In this document: positions 51,983 to 61,625 of the stretch, piece after piece
Layout of the letters: each line of letters begins with the position of its first letter
Numbering within the stretch: the stretch's first letter is position 1
Assembly: GCA_963810195.1 (NCBI GenBank)
Contig: CAWEMO010000005.1
Location: 688,455-752,454 of the forward strand
Length of the DNA stretch: 64,000 nucleotides
From: Chersky-840 sp963810195
GTDB taxonomy: Bacteria > Actinomycetota > Acidimicrobiia > Acidimicrobiales > UBA8190
Reading direction: 5' to 3'
Notes under the pieces: generated by a model
What the model was told of the DNA's origin: nothing
What the model saw: the letters and a program-made list of their open reading frames with translations, nothing else
Database searches by the model: none
Program-made: the position numbers and the translations under genes

Positions 51983-53547
51983 ATTGACCCACATTCATGC
52001 CGGGAGGCCCGAATTTCATCCCCATTGTGCGGGATCGCATCTGCATGTCGCGCGTGTCTGGGAGCGCCTCGACTAGCGGCGACCACGAGCCAGATAGATA
52101 GGTCGGTATAAAGAGCCAAGTTGGCAAAGATTGTGGTCCGCTGGACAGAAGTCGAGAGCCACCAATGGATCTCAAATGCACCGAACAAATACGTCAAGGC
52201 AAGGGCCGTGAGAGATCCCAAGACGACGAGCCATAGCCATAACGAGCTGCCGAGCCCAACTCGAGACCGATCGCTTCGCAGTATGAGAAGTCCGACGAAT
52301 GCAACGACGGCAGCCACCGGAAGGATGTGAAGGTTGTCGGCGAGGCCTGCCAGCGTGGGGCGGACTCTTTGTTCGACCGTCTGTGGCGAGCGCCCGAGAA
52401 AGGCATTTCCGATCCCATCGATCTTGACCAGTGCGGCCCAGGCCAGGCCAGGGGCGGTCATGACAATTGCAATGACAACGGCTGTCACAGCAAACATCGT
52501 TCGTCTTGCCCAGCCGGAAGGCAGTGGGCGTACCTTCAGGTAATTCTCGTCGACGCCTGATCCCCCGAAACCGATAAGGCTTGAACTAGATGCTCGCAGG
52601 GCGACCAGGTACCGGAGTGCAATCAGGACGAAGATCATTAGTGCCGTCGTGAGGCCTTCGTTCTTGGTAAGACTTGCGACAGTCGCGCACAGCCACGCGA
52701 CGGCGAGATTCCTCGACGAACGAGGGAGAAGAAGGCCGAAGACTATTGCAGCAGTTGCCGTTGCCGCCCACAGCAGGTCGGCGTATCCGGCGATGGCGTA
52801 GCCGCCGGCGAGACCGAACCCGACCAGACAAACGCCCACGGCTACTGCGATGGCGGCCCCTCGAGCCACGGCCTGCCCCTTTCTCTTTGCCGCTTCGACA
52901 ATGCCGCATGCGATCACACCCAGGCCGCAGGCGTTGAGGACGCTGGTCAGGATGACCGCTAGGCGGATATCGATACGACCTTCACTCACGAAGGCCATAG
53001 CGCCACTGGCGGGCACGAGAGGCGGGTAGTCGGGGTTCGAAAATCCGTATGCCGGATTCTTGAGACCCGACAGGAAGGCGTGATGTCCTCCGTAGATGAA
53101 GATCGAATGAAGTGTCCAAATGGCGTATGCGTCGTCGAAGATCATCGGAGTACGCAAGGCTTGCAGGGGCCATGCGACGGCCCCTGCCACGGCGAGAATG
53201 GTGATCCAGGACCATGGTGACGGAGTCAGGCGTAGAACCCTTCCGAAGCGACGAAGCGGAGCACGAACTGATGGATGCGGCGCTGGTTCAACTTCGATTG
53301 TCGCCCGTGAAGCGATTTTCCACAACTGCCACACGCCCACCACATTGGCGAGGGCGGCCAGGACGACGAACCACGGAAGGATCGAGCCACCGATAGCCAG
53401 CTCGAACTCTGCTGCCAAAGCAGCTAGCACCGACCCCGCCAGTGGCACGAGAAAGAGCGCTGTGGGGCGCAGCCCGACGACAGCCACAGTCGGTACTAGA
53501 GCGGGAAAGGTGAGAAGACACAAGGCCCACGCAGCATGCGCGATCAT
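51979..53547 (-). CDS. GT-C type membrane glycosyltransferase-like protein (PMT_2 / GT39-like)
   Basis: A 522-residue protein with about 11 hydrophobic helices. The first large outer loop holds TPMIFDDAYAIWTLHSIFIY with an adjacent Asp pair, and YGFSNPDYPPLVPASGAMAF, both typical of GT-C enzymes using polyprenyl-phosphate sugars. ATG at 53547 overlaps the stop of the small upstream gene as ATGA, with MIAHAAWALCLLTF as first helix. The stop overlaps the stop of the ISL3 transposase on the other strand by 3 nt, so the last residues may come from the insertion rather than the original gene. Confidence 0.7.
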   Translation of the reverse strand: MIAHAAWALCLLTFPALVPTVAVVGLRPTALFLVPLAGSVLAALAAEFELAIGGSILPWFVVLAALANVVGVWQLWKIASRATIEVEPAPHPSVRAPLRRFGRVLRLTPSPWSWITILAVAGAVAWPLQALRTPMIFDDAYAIWTLHSIFIYGGHHAFLSGLKNPAYGFSNPDYPPLVPASGAMAFVSEGRIDIRLAVILTSVLNACGLGVIACGIVEAAKRKGQAVARGAAIAVAVGVCLVGFGLAGGYAIAGYADLLWAATATAAIVFGLLLPRSSRNLAVAWLCATVASLTKNEGLTTALMIFVLIALRYLVALRASSSSLIGFGGSGVDENYLKVRPLPSGWARRTMFAVTAVVIAIVMTAPGLAWAALVKIDGIGNAFLGRSPQTVEQRVRPTLAGLADNLHILPVAAVVAFVGLLILRSDRSRVGLGSSLWLWLVVLGSLTALALTYLFGAFEIHWWLSTSVQRTTIFANLALYTDLSIWLVVAASRGAPRHARHADAIPHNGDEIRASRHECGSI

Positions 53548-53912
53548 CGTCGCACCGCCACTAACTGAATACCATCGCACCCTTTGGGCACTTGCTTCAC
53601 CGTCACGGTCCATTGGGCGACCGCCGCCTTGGCCGTCGCTTGTGCCCACTGGGCTGTAGATACCGTCAAGATCCAGAAATCGTCGCTATTCGGGGCCTCC
53701 ATGTAAACCCGAGCTCCCTCGGGGACGGCATGTCGGAACGCGGCCTCGAGACACGTGAGTTGGTCGTATCGAGTCGTCCAGGCCCGGGCGGACGCCTGGT
53801 TTGCCAGTAACGACGTCGTCTTGACCGACGTGTGACTTGCCGAGACGATCACTACCACTGCGGTCGCGGCCACGATCGCTCGGACGAGGCCACGAACCAC
53901 GAAGCGACTCAT
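53544..53912 (-). CDS. Small secreted or membrane-anchored protein
   Basis: 122 residues with a basic start (SRFVVRGLVR) and a hydrophobic signal/anchor (about residues 10-27, AIVAATAVVVIVSASHTSV). The remaining roughly 90 residues, with YDQLTCLEAAFRHAVPEGAR and a second Cys near the C-terminus (VPKGCDGIQL), form a small outer domain with a possible disulphide. It is coupled to the GT-C gene by an ATGA overlap, a common arrangement for an accessory of the membrane enzyme. No family is recognised. Confidence 0.65.
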   Translation of the reverse strand: MSRFVVRGLVRAIVAATAVVVIVSASHTSVKTTSLLANQASARAWTTRYDQLTCLEAAFRHAVPEGARVYMEAPNSDDFWILTVSTAQWAQATAKAAVAQWTVTVKQVPKGCDGIQLVAVRR

Positions 53913-54596
53913 GGCGAGTTCCTCTGGGTGAGTGACCAGAAGTCCGTTGGGCTTGTCCCTCGGTCAGGGGCCCGGAGGCGCCTGGACAATGATGCCGCGT
54001 GGGCGATCACCGGTGGCTCGTCTTAGACGGACGTGCCGACTCGGGGCGAACGACGAGTTGTGCTGGGCATGAAGCTTCAGAGCGTACCGTGAGCATGACG
54101 CCGAGCACGACATCGGAGGCCTGTCACTCCCGACTTGGTGTCGCTTGAGGCGCGGCTCCTTTCGGCAGCGTTGTGGGTCACGCCAGGAGAGCGGCGGGCA
54201 GACACTGTTCACGAGCTGGCCGTTGCTGGCGTGACCGGAGGTGGGTGCTGCGACGATCAGGTCGAGCACTGCATTGCACGTTCGACTGAACCGCCGGTGA
54301 GTAACGACCCGGCGCTCGTCGATCTTCCACTCGAGCTTTCGTCCCTGAGCTCCTGATCCGACGAGATGGCTCGCACCAAACCGGTCATCGGATTGCGCGG
54401 TGCTGGAGACGATCGTCAGGACGAGGGCCGTCATGAGCTGACGAGTGAATCACTCGGCGTGCTGGTGACATCGCTGCGAGTGGTATGGGCGCCCCGCGAC
54501 GTGAATACGGAGGTGTCGGACTGTCTGGCTTCGGGGTTCGGTGAGTACCAGCGTCGACGTTTGCATAGGTGCACTGATGTAACCTAAAGAATCACG
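53913..54596. other. Stretch without a supported gene
   Basis: About 680 nt between divergent genes. A minus-strand open frame (53964-54434, 156 codons) has a signal-like start but otherwise Arg/Ser/Cys-rich, unconserved-looking composition. The plus-strand frames are short. I judge the stretch non-coding or decayed. It should contain promoters for the coupled small protein/GT-C pair and for the coiled-coil methyltransferase. Confidence 0.5.
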
Positions 54597-55655
54597 ATGG
54601 ATGCGGCTTCACTTGGTCGGCACGTGCCTCGTCTCCGGTCTCTTTTGGAGTCGCGTGACGACTTGGCCGACCACAGCTCACGCTTGGAAGCCGAACGCGA
54701 TGACCTGAGAGTTCGCAACCAAAGATTGGAAGCCGAGCGCGATGACCTGGCTGCCGCCCGTATGCGGTTGGAATCCGAGAACCGGAATTTGACCGACAGG
54801 TTCGCTGCGCTTCAGGAAACGTTTGATCGGTACGGATTGTGGCCTCCGGGCCACTTCTATTCTCCTCATCCTGACCTCGACGCCGTCCGACAGGACGAGG
54901 CTCGAATCTTCGGCCACGAGCCCGATTCCTTGGCTCGTGTCGATTTAGGAGTCGAGCGGCAACTCGAGCTCCTAGACCACCTTGTGCCGTTCAGCAATGA
55001 ACAACCCTTCTCGGTCCAACCCGACGGGCGACATCGTTACTACTACGACAACATTTGGTTCGGGCCGGGAGACGCGCTCGTATACCACTGTCTCCTCCGT
55101 CACCTTCGGCCGACTCGGGTCATCGAGGTGGGCATCGGGTACTCATCGGCCCTCCTCCTCGACACCGATGACGAGTTCCTCGACAACAGCTGTACCGCGA
55201 CATTTATCGACCCCCACCCTGGACGGATGCTCGAGTTGCTCGGCTCCAACGATCAGAGCGTCGAAATCATCGCTGAACCCGTCCAAAACGTGGCTCCAAA
55301 AGTCTTCTCGTCGCTCGGGCCAGGCGACATCCTGTTCATTGATTCGAGCCACGTCACCAAGGCGGGAAGTGATGTTAACCACCTGTATTTCGACGTCATC
55401 CCCTCCTTGCCATCCGGGGTGCTCATTCATATCCACGACATCTTTTGGCCGTTCGAGTACCCCCGATCCTGGATTCTGGAGGGAAGGGCATGGAACGAAG
55501 CTTACCTCGTTCGTGCGTTTTTGACTGCAAACCAGGATTTCGAGATCGTATGGTTCAACAACTATCTCGCGCGCTGTCACTGGGACCAGGTCAGCACGGC
55601 TTTACCGATCTGGTCCGAGAACCCCGGCGGAAGTCTCTGGTTGCGCGTTCGTTGA
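54597..55655 (+). CDS. SAM-dependent methyltransferase with N-terminal coiled coil
   Basis: A 352-residue protein. Residues about 15-70 form a coiled coil of repeated LEAERDDL units (two near-identical heptad blocks). The C-terminal domain (about 170-320) is a class I methyltransferase of the Methyltransf_24 type: RPTRVIEVGIGYSSALLLDT, TFIDPHPGRMLELL, ILFIDSSHVTKAGSDVNHLY, then LIHIHDIFWPFEYP with an Asp/His pair. A coiled coil next to a methyltransferase recalls WbdD-like enzymes that cap and measure polysaccharide chains (inference only). Base composition looks less GC-rich than the core. Start ATG 54597. Confidence 0.82.
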   Translation: MDAASLGRHVPRLRSLLESRDDLADHSSRLEAERDDLRVRNQRLEAERDDLAAARMRLESENRNLTDRFAALQETFDRYGLWPPGHFYSPHPDLDAVRQDEARIFGHEPDSLARVDLGVERQLELLDHLVPFSNEQPFSVQPDGRHRYYYDNIWFGPGDALVYHCLLRHLRPTRVIEVGIGYSSALLLDTDDEFLDNSCTATFIDPHPGRMLELLGSNDQSVEIIAEPVQNVAPKVFSSLGPGDILFIDSSHVTKAGSDVNHLYFDVIPSLPSGVLIHIHDIFWPFEYPRSWILEGRAWNEAYLVRAFLTANQDFEIVWFNNYLARCHWDQVSTALPIWSENPGGSLWLRVR

Positions 55656-55756
55656 AACACGAAACTTGGCAATCGCCGATCCCGGGTGCCCTCGCGATTG
55701 TGCGCGAGGGATCTGAGATTCGCTGACCGCGAACTTAAGTCGTCCCTGTCGCGCAC

Positions 55757-58198
55757 ATGCAGCCACCGTCTAATTCCGAGACCGCGAAACCCGTCGTGGA
55801 GGACAAAGAGCTCAGGGTTCCCTGGGGTGCACACCTGGCTTCTGTGGGAATCATCATTGCGCTCTCGCTCACATGGTTCTTTCCGCTGCTCACGGGGCAC
55901 GTATTCTCCGCTGTTCCGGGTTACGAGGGGGTGGTGTATCCGTGGGCCGCCCAAAGCCAAGGCTATGAGTTCTATCCACAGTCTGATCAGGCGGCACTGA
56001 ACTTCCCTTTGCAGAGCGAGCTCACGGCCACTGTTAAACAGGGGACGATCCCATGGTGGAATCCCGACTCATTCGGGGGCCAACCCCTTTTTGCCGACGG
56101 ATCCAGCGCCCTTCTCTACCCACCGCGCTTGTTCCTCGCGAAAACAGTAAGTCCCACGACCGCGCATGACGCATTGTCGGTCTTTCACGTCACACTCGCG
56201 GGACTGTTTACTTATTGGCTTCTTGCGGATCTCGGACTCAGCCCCCTCGCTGCTCTTCTCGGTGCAGTGTCATGGATGTTCGGATCGTTCACGCTTGCCT
56301 GGTTGCAGTTGGAAGTCGTAGCGCCGCTTTTTGCGTGGCTGCCGGCAGGCCTGCTTACGATGCGAAGATCGATACTTCGCTCGTGGCGCTGGTCAGTGGC
56401 GGCGGCCGCGTGCATCGCGTTGTTATTCTTGTCCACCCACCTCCTCTTTGCTGACATATGCGTGGTCGCCATCTGCCTTTATGGAGGTTTTCTCGCCATC
56501 GGCGAACTCTTGGCGCGGTGGCGGAAGCGCCGCTCCAGGTACGCATTCGCACCATTTGCTCGTGGTCTTACCAGCGCAGGGCTCGGAGTCGGTTTGGCGG
56601 GATTTCTTCTCATTCCGACGGCGTACTTGACGAGCGACATTTCCCGACAAACGCTCACCTTCGCGGACATCACGCGGGGAATGTTGCTCGCACCGTCAGA
56701 CCTACGGTATGCAATCTGGCCCGTCTCACTCCCGATCACCGCAGAAAAGATGCAGTGGGGAGTTGCGTTTGCCGGGACTTTGACCGCAGTCTGTGCCGTC
56801 GTCGGGTTCTTCCTCCGACGAAAAGGGTCGGGTCTCGGACGGGGGCTGGTTGTCGGATCTGTCCTCGTGGCGATCGGTGGCCCAGTGAGTTGGCTTGCGT
56901 ACAAGCTCATCCCGGGAATGAGTATCTTTCGCCCCTACTCGCGGTTACTTTTCCTTTTCGACCTGGGATTGGCTGTGCTGGGCGCGGTTGGGCTCGACGC
57001 TTTGATGCGCGCGGTCGCCGGACCAAACGTTCCCCGATCGACCCCATCGCCGTCTCTGGTCTTTCGTTTGTATTCACGCCATACGAGTCGGTGGTGGATC
57101 TCTCGGTGTATGGCCGTGGTCGTCGTCGCGGTCACAGCCCTTCAGCTTGGGTGGTATGGCCGCGATATCAATCCGCCCTTTCTCCCCCGGACACCGAACC
57201 TGGCATTTCCTGTGACTCCGCTCATTCGCGCCTTGAAGTCGGGGAATGTCGGAGTCGCGGGATGGGCGAACCGCGTACTTCCCGCCGATGACGACTCGTC
57301 GGGTTGGGCACCTCCGATGCTCGATTCGAATGACACACTAGTGTTCGGCATTGCGAGTGCCAACGGATACGACAGCTCTGTCCCAACCCGAACAGTGGAT
57401 GTGTGGCGCGTGGTCGGTGGCGAGGAGCCGGGCGAGGTCATCGCGACAAAGCTCCAGGGCGCGTTCCAGCCCACATTCGACACGCTGACGGTTCGCTACG
57501 ACCTTCTTCCCAGGCTCGGAGTCGATCAAATAGCCTTCACTCCGGCGACCGCCGCGATGAGTTCGTTGATCAGCAGGGTCGAGGCGCTCGGATGGAAGAG
57601 GGTCTACGCCGGTAATGACGGAAGCGTCTTTGCGTGGACCGGCGCTCCGACCGGTCCGCTCGTCGTCTATAACGACGTGTACGTCAAGAGCGATGGCGTC
57701 AGTCTGAATCGATTCGCGAGTGCGACGTTCCCCTATCGTCAGAGAGTCATTCTGGAGGGCACGGGGAAAGCCTCAACGGGATCGGGCCGAGCGAGAATCA
57801 TGTCCGCCGAGCAAGGGGTGAACACTCCGCGTGTAACGGTCCGCTCCTCCAGGCCGGGATTCCTGGTGGTCCCAGACATGTGGGATCCGGGATGGTCGGC
57901 AACGGTAAATGGCGTACGAACGCCGGTTCAGAGGGCTGACTTCAACGAACAGGCGGTCAGGATTCCGGCGGGCGAGTCGATCGTACAGTTGCGGTACAGC
58001 CCGGTGGGCTTGGCACAGGGTCTGGTCTTGAGCATCGTGTCGGCGGCGATTTGTGTCTTCATCCTTGTGCTTTCCGTGATGGCCTGGATGCGACGAAGAC
58101 GTCCCACGGATGCGGGCGGCCGACGGCAGTACCCACCAGTATCAATAGATGTGACGACACCGAAACGGACTCGTGAACCGCTGAAGCATGATGCGTGA
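55757..58198 (+). CDS. YfhO-family membrane protein
   Basis: An 813-residue protein with about 12 to 13 membrane helices. LTGHVFSAVPGYEGVVYPWA and IPWWNPDSFGGQPLFADGSS are highly typical of YfhO proteins, as are SRLLFLFDLGLAVLGAVGLD and the C-terminal outer domain ending GFLVVPDMWDPGWSATVNG plus one last helix. YfhO belongs to the GT-C-like group; the Bacillus protein is linked to glycosylation of lipoteichoic acid. Here it probably modifies the surface glycan made by neighbouring genes. It begins about 100 nt after the methyltransferase gene and converges with the next cluster. Confidence 0.88.
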   Translation: MQPPSNSETAKPVVEDKELRVPWGAHLASVGIIIALSLTWFFPLLTGHVFSAVPGYEGVVYPWAAQSQGYEFYPQSDQAALNFPLQSELTATVKQGTIPWWNPDSFGGQPLFADGSSALLYPPRLFLAKTVSPTTAHDALSVFHVTLAGLFTYWLLADLGLSPLAALLGAVSWMFGSFTLAWLQLEVVAPLFAWLPAGLLTMRRSILRSWRWSVAAAACIALLFLSTHLLFADICVVAICLYGGFLAIGELLARWRKRRSRYAFAPFARGLTSAGLGVGLAGFLLIPTAYLTSDISRQTLTFADITRGMLLAPSDLRYAIWPVSLPITAEKMQWGVAFAGTLTAVCAVVGFFLRRKGSGLGRGLVVGSVLVAIGGPVSWLAYKLIPGMSIFRPYSRLLFLFDLGLAVLGAVGLDALMRAVAGPNVPRSTPSPSLVFRLYSRHTSRWWISRCMAVVVVAVTALQLGWYGRDINPPFLPRTPNLAFPVTPLIRALKSGNVGVAGWANRVLPADDDSSGWAPPMLDSNDTLVFGIASANGYDSSVPTRTVDVWRVVGGEEPGEVIATKLQGAFQPTFDTLTVRYDLLPRLGVDQIAFTPATAAMSSLISRVEALGWKRVYAGNDGSVFAWTGAPTGPLVVYNDVYVKSDGVSLNRFASATFPYRQRVILEGTGKASTGSGRARIMSAEQGVNTPRVTVRSSRPGFLVVPDMWDPGWSATVNGVRTPVQRADFNEQAVRIPAGESIVQLRYSPVGLAQGLVLSIVSAAICVFILVLSVMAWMRRRRPTDAGGRRQYPPVSIDVTTPKRTREPLKHDA

Positions 58199-58265
58199 CG
58201 GATTCTGCAGCCGTTGATGAGACACCTCGTACGGCGCGCACTTCAGGTCTTCTGCTCGCGGCCAC

Positions 58266-59187
58266 CTAGCCCAAACCCCGGTTCCCGAACGTGTCCGACT
58301 GCATAGCCTCTAGGAGGTACTTCAAATGGCCGCGACGTTCAATTCCTCCGGCCCGGATGGCCGTCAGTTGCTCCAACAGATCGGTCGGGAGCGCTCGGCG
58401 TAGCTGGCGTACTTCTTCGTCCAGTTCAGCGATCCGCGTGAGGCTCTCCAAGAGCGCGCCCTGAGCGACCGCGGCAGGAAGGATCGGCGGACTGTCGAGC
58501 AAGGCGGATCCCAAAGGGGCCCCGCTTATGACAAATTGGTACGTGAGAGCTTCGGTCTCGGACTCCAGTTGCCGGACAAGTTCGGGGTCGACATCATCGA
58601 CCTCTATCTCTGTCGTCCCGAGTCGGCGAGTCACACGTTCGAATGTCGAACATTCCCCACCCCGCCTGTTCGAGAAGATCATCCACCCCGGCACGGTCGA
58701 AGAACCGTAGATGAGTTCGGTCGAGCAGTCCCACGTCCGTGTACGTAAAGTTGCCCTGTAGGAGGGATAACCGCAGCGAAAGGTGGGCCACATTGGGGAG
58801 TGAGATGACGCCCCAGCCGCCCTCGGCCAGGACTGGTTTCAGTCGTCCTAGGACTGCTACCGGATCGCTCAGATGTTCGAGGACATCGAGCATCAGGACC
58901 ACATCGAACTGCTGGCCCTGAAACCGCTGGGCGAGATCAAGAGTGTTGAGGTCTGAGACCACTACCTCCTCGCACACGACCCGCGCCGCTTCGGCGGCGA
59001 CAGGGTCGAGTTCCACCCCCCACACTCTGCAGCCCATGTCCTTGAGAAGGGTCGCAACCGACCCGTCGGCCACGCCGAGATCGAGAACGCGGCTGTTAGC
59101 GGGGACCCGTCCGATCGCCAGAATGTGAGCGTCGTTGACACCGCGAAGGTTGAGGTCAGCCGTATAGCGAGACGCTGCGGGGCTCAT
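58266..59187 (-). CDS. SAM-dependent methyltransferase, frameshifted in a G-rich run
   Basis: About 305 residues over two frames. The first (59187 to about 58660) is a class I methyltransferase: VLDLGVADGSVATLLKDMG, FDVVLMLDVLEHLSDPVAVL and SLPNVAHLSLRLSLLQGNF, then VGLLDRTHLRFFDRAG. The second (to 58266) continues with TFERVTRRLGTTEIEVDDVD and a helical C-terminus (AELDEEVRQLRRALPTDLLE). The break lies in the G-rich stretch at about 58655-58667 (CCCCACCCCG on plus). ATG at 59187 overlaps the small coiled-coil gene stop (ATGA). It probably methylates a sugar or lipid-linked glycan. Confidence 0.8.
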
Positions 59188-59462
59188 TTCCGAATCCTCA
59201 TTCGGCTGTAGACGTCCCGAATTGGAGACGACCAACGGAACAGCTTCGTGTTTCGCAACGACTCCAACTGCTCCTGAAGCAGTCCGACTTCGGCCCGGTC
59301 CATTCCGGACAAGCCGCTCTCGCCGCGCTCGAGCTGGAGCAGTCGGCGGTTGAGCACTTTCAGCAGCTCCTCTCGCTGCACCAACCGCTGCCGCAGAGTG
59401 CGGACCTCAGCTTCGAGTGTCTGCACTCTGGCAATATCAATGAACTCGGTATGGTCAGGCAT
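59184..59462 (-). CDS. Small coiled-coil protein
   Basis: A 92-residue, mostly helical protein: VQTLEAEVRTLRQRLVQREE and LLKVLNRRLLQLERGE are heptad-rich, followed by EVGLLQEQLESLRNTKLFRW and a basic end (SSPIRDVYSRMRIRK). The tail LRNTKLFRWSSPIRDVY resembles the C-terminal ends of coiled-coil segments in glycosyltransferases, so it could link or recruit the flanking enzymes. GAGG lies 5 nt before the ATG at 59462; an ATG at 59468 is also possible. It overlaps the methyltransferase start by ATGA and follows the large glycosyltransferase by 19 nt. Confidence 0.75.
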   Translation of the reverse strand: MPDHTEFIDIARVQTLEAEVRTLRQRLVQREELLKVLNRRLLQLERGESGLSGMDRAEVGLLQEQLESLRNTKLFRWSSPIRDVYSRMRIRK

Positions 59463-59481
59463 CTTCACCTCGTCGCGGAGA

Positions 59482-61339
59482 TCAGCCCTGGCTCCAGGGC
59501 AGGAATGGGTAGCGTTCGCGGAAGTCCTTCATCAAAGGTCCTGTGTCGAGGTTGACCGTCTGCTGGCGCGACATCGAATGCACCCGATAACAACCCACGA
59601 ACTCAGGTACGAAGGCGCCGAAGGATCCCTGGGCCGCCAGTCGCAGCCAAAACTCATAGTCCTCCCAGCCCCGAAGGCTGAAGTACCGGTCGTAGTCACC
59701 GATCTCGTCCCACCGCGGCGTCGGATCATCGCCATCGCGTCGATGTAGTTGGCCTCGGTCAGGCGCTCCACGTCCCACGGCAACTGGCTCAAGAGACCCG
59801 AATTCCCGTCCTTGGCGATGATTCCATAGGAGAACGCAGCGTCGGGCGATTCGTCGAGAGCGATTGACAGCTTCTTCAGAGTCATGGGGTAGATCAAGTT
59901 GTCAGCGTCCAAGATAAACACCCGTTCGGCGCGGGCTTGAGCGACGCCGACATTCCGGGCTGAGCCAACTCCGCCGTTGGCCGCCTTGGCCAGCAACATC
60001 GTGGGAAACCATTCGGTGATGTTCATCAGCTCCCTGATGATGTCCACTGAATTGTCCTGGGAGTGATCATCGACCACGATCAGTTCAGCGGCTACGCCTG
60101 ACGAACTCATCACCGATTCGATCGCCTCGGTGACGAGCGCCTGATAGTTGTAGGAGGTGACGACCACGCTCACGTCGGGGACGAAGCCCTCCCATGCCCG
60201 TGTCACGAACACGTCGACGTGATCAGCGTCGCCGTAGAGGAGGCGGGCCTGCCACGCCTCGACCCGCTGCAACAAATCGGTCTCTCCATCGAGCAGCGCT
60301 TTGATCCGGGCCCATAAGTTGCGCATGGAGTCGGAGGGGAACTCGGCGACCGCTGAGCTTGGGGTCGCGTGCTGAGGGGCCGCAGGTCGGAAAGGGAGGG
60401 CCTCTCGGTGACAAGTAACGCGTACCACGGCATCCTCGACGTGGGCGCAAATGGGCTGAAGCAGGGTCTTGAGCTCAAGTTTGGTACGAACAAAATCGTA
60501 GGCAGCGGTCGCCAGATCTGTTCGCAGCGCCTCGTCAGTCATGATGCTGGCTGTGTAGGCGCCGAGGAGCTCGGGCGGCGCGGCAATCAGGTGCTCTCCT
60601 GGAATCAATGGTCCATAGTCGGTAGAGGTCTCCGACACGACCAGGCAGCCGTTCACGACCGCCTCAAGCACTCGCACCCACTCGAAATACGGGACCTCAC
60701 TACGGTGAATGTTCAGTAAGACACGGCTGGAGGCCAGCAACTCCCACTTTGCCGTCGACGCCACGAAGTGTGCCCGAGGTTCGATCATCGGCTTCGGGAA
60801 CTCGAATAGCCGGATATCCGCGTTGCAATCCCAGAGTAGAGGCGCCGCTTCCGACAAGATGCATTCCCGGCGCGGCGTCGAGGAGCCGAGAAAGAGGAGA
60901 TCGGTGTATCGAGGTTGGATGGAGTCTCCACCCCACTGGTCCCAACTCGAGTGGTACCCCAATTGGAGATGGATCGCATCGAGACCCCGTTGGCTCAGCT
61001 CGTTCACCGCGTACGGGCTGATATCCAGAACCACGGGACCGACGCTCGCATAATGGGTGCCGAGTTCGAACCAGCTCGTACCCGGTTGTTCGACACCGAC
61101 AGCTACGCTCACCTCCGCAGCCTCGAGCAGCTCCCGTTCGCTCAGACCCTGCTTGAGGGTAAAGAACTCGTGTGGGGCCACCACCAGGTTGACTCGGTCC
61201 CGACCGGGCTCGGGAAGGTCCGGAGCGGGATATACCGTGTGGTAGCCCAGATCGGAAAGCGCGCGGCGAGCACGGCCACGATCTCGGTCATGAAGACATT
61301 GCCGCGGTTGCTCACGTAGACGTAGTAGGTGGGACTCAT
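59482..61339 (-). CDS. Two-domain glycosyltransferase (GT-B-like N-terminus plus GT2), two frameshifts
   Basis: About 618 residues over three frames. The N-terminus (TYYVYVSNRGNVFMTEIVAV) continues after a break near 61262 with DLGYHTVYPAPDLPEPGRDR and VLEAVVNGCLVVSETSTDYG, a GT-B-type donor site. A GT2 domain follows (DVSVVVTSYNYQALVTEAIE, LIVVDDHSQDNSVDII, VFILDADNLIYPMTLKKL). After a second break near 59735 it ends RYFSLRGWEDYEFWLRLAAQ and SMSRQQTVNLDTGPLMKDF. Each break is restored by a 1-2 nt change. The start at 61339 gives MSPTYYVYVSN. It heads the coupled set with the coiled-coil and methyltransferase genes. Confidence 0.8.
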
Positions 61340-61589
61340 GGGTCGCATACTAACAACGCCATTTTACAATCTTAACAAGAGCAGTCCGTGGTACGGATCC
61401 AGTCTCCGAGTCCTCACCCGCTTCAACACGACGCCAATGGAATATGGCCGATAATCCATCGGAATGTGCGAATCGCTCTTGCCGGACTTACTGAGTTCGT
61501 AGGCATTTTCGGGCACCCGGCGAGACATCATCCCTGGTCATAGGGTTGCGGAGCGTTGAAAACTCCGAAAAGCGTAGGCACACGAATAC

Positions 61590-61619
61590 TTGACTGAACA
61601 GGCATAATCCAGTCATAAT
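61590..61619 (+). promoter_or_regulatory. Promoter for the IS1634-type transposase, apparently leaderless
   Basis: TTGACT (61590-61595), 18-nt spacer, CATAAT (61614-61619). Transcription would start about 7 nt downstream, at or next to the GTG start codon at 61626, leaving no room for a ribosome binding site. Leaderless starts on ATG or GTG are common in Actinobacteria. Confidence 0.55.
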
Positions 61620-61625
61620 GTAGGT

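Noticed and set aside
53964..54434. A 156-codon minus-strand frame with a signal-like start
   Set aside because: After the first 15 residues composition is Arg/Ser/Cys rich without strand or helix pattern, and no domain is recognised; kept only as part of a gene-poor stretch.
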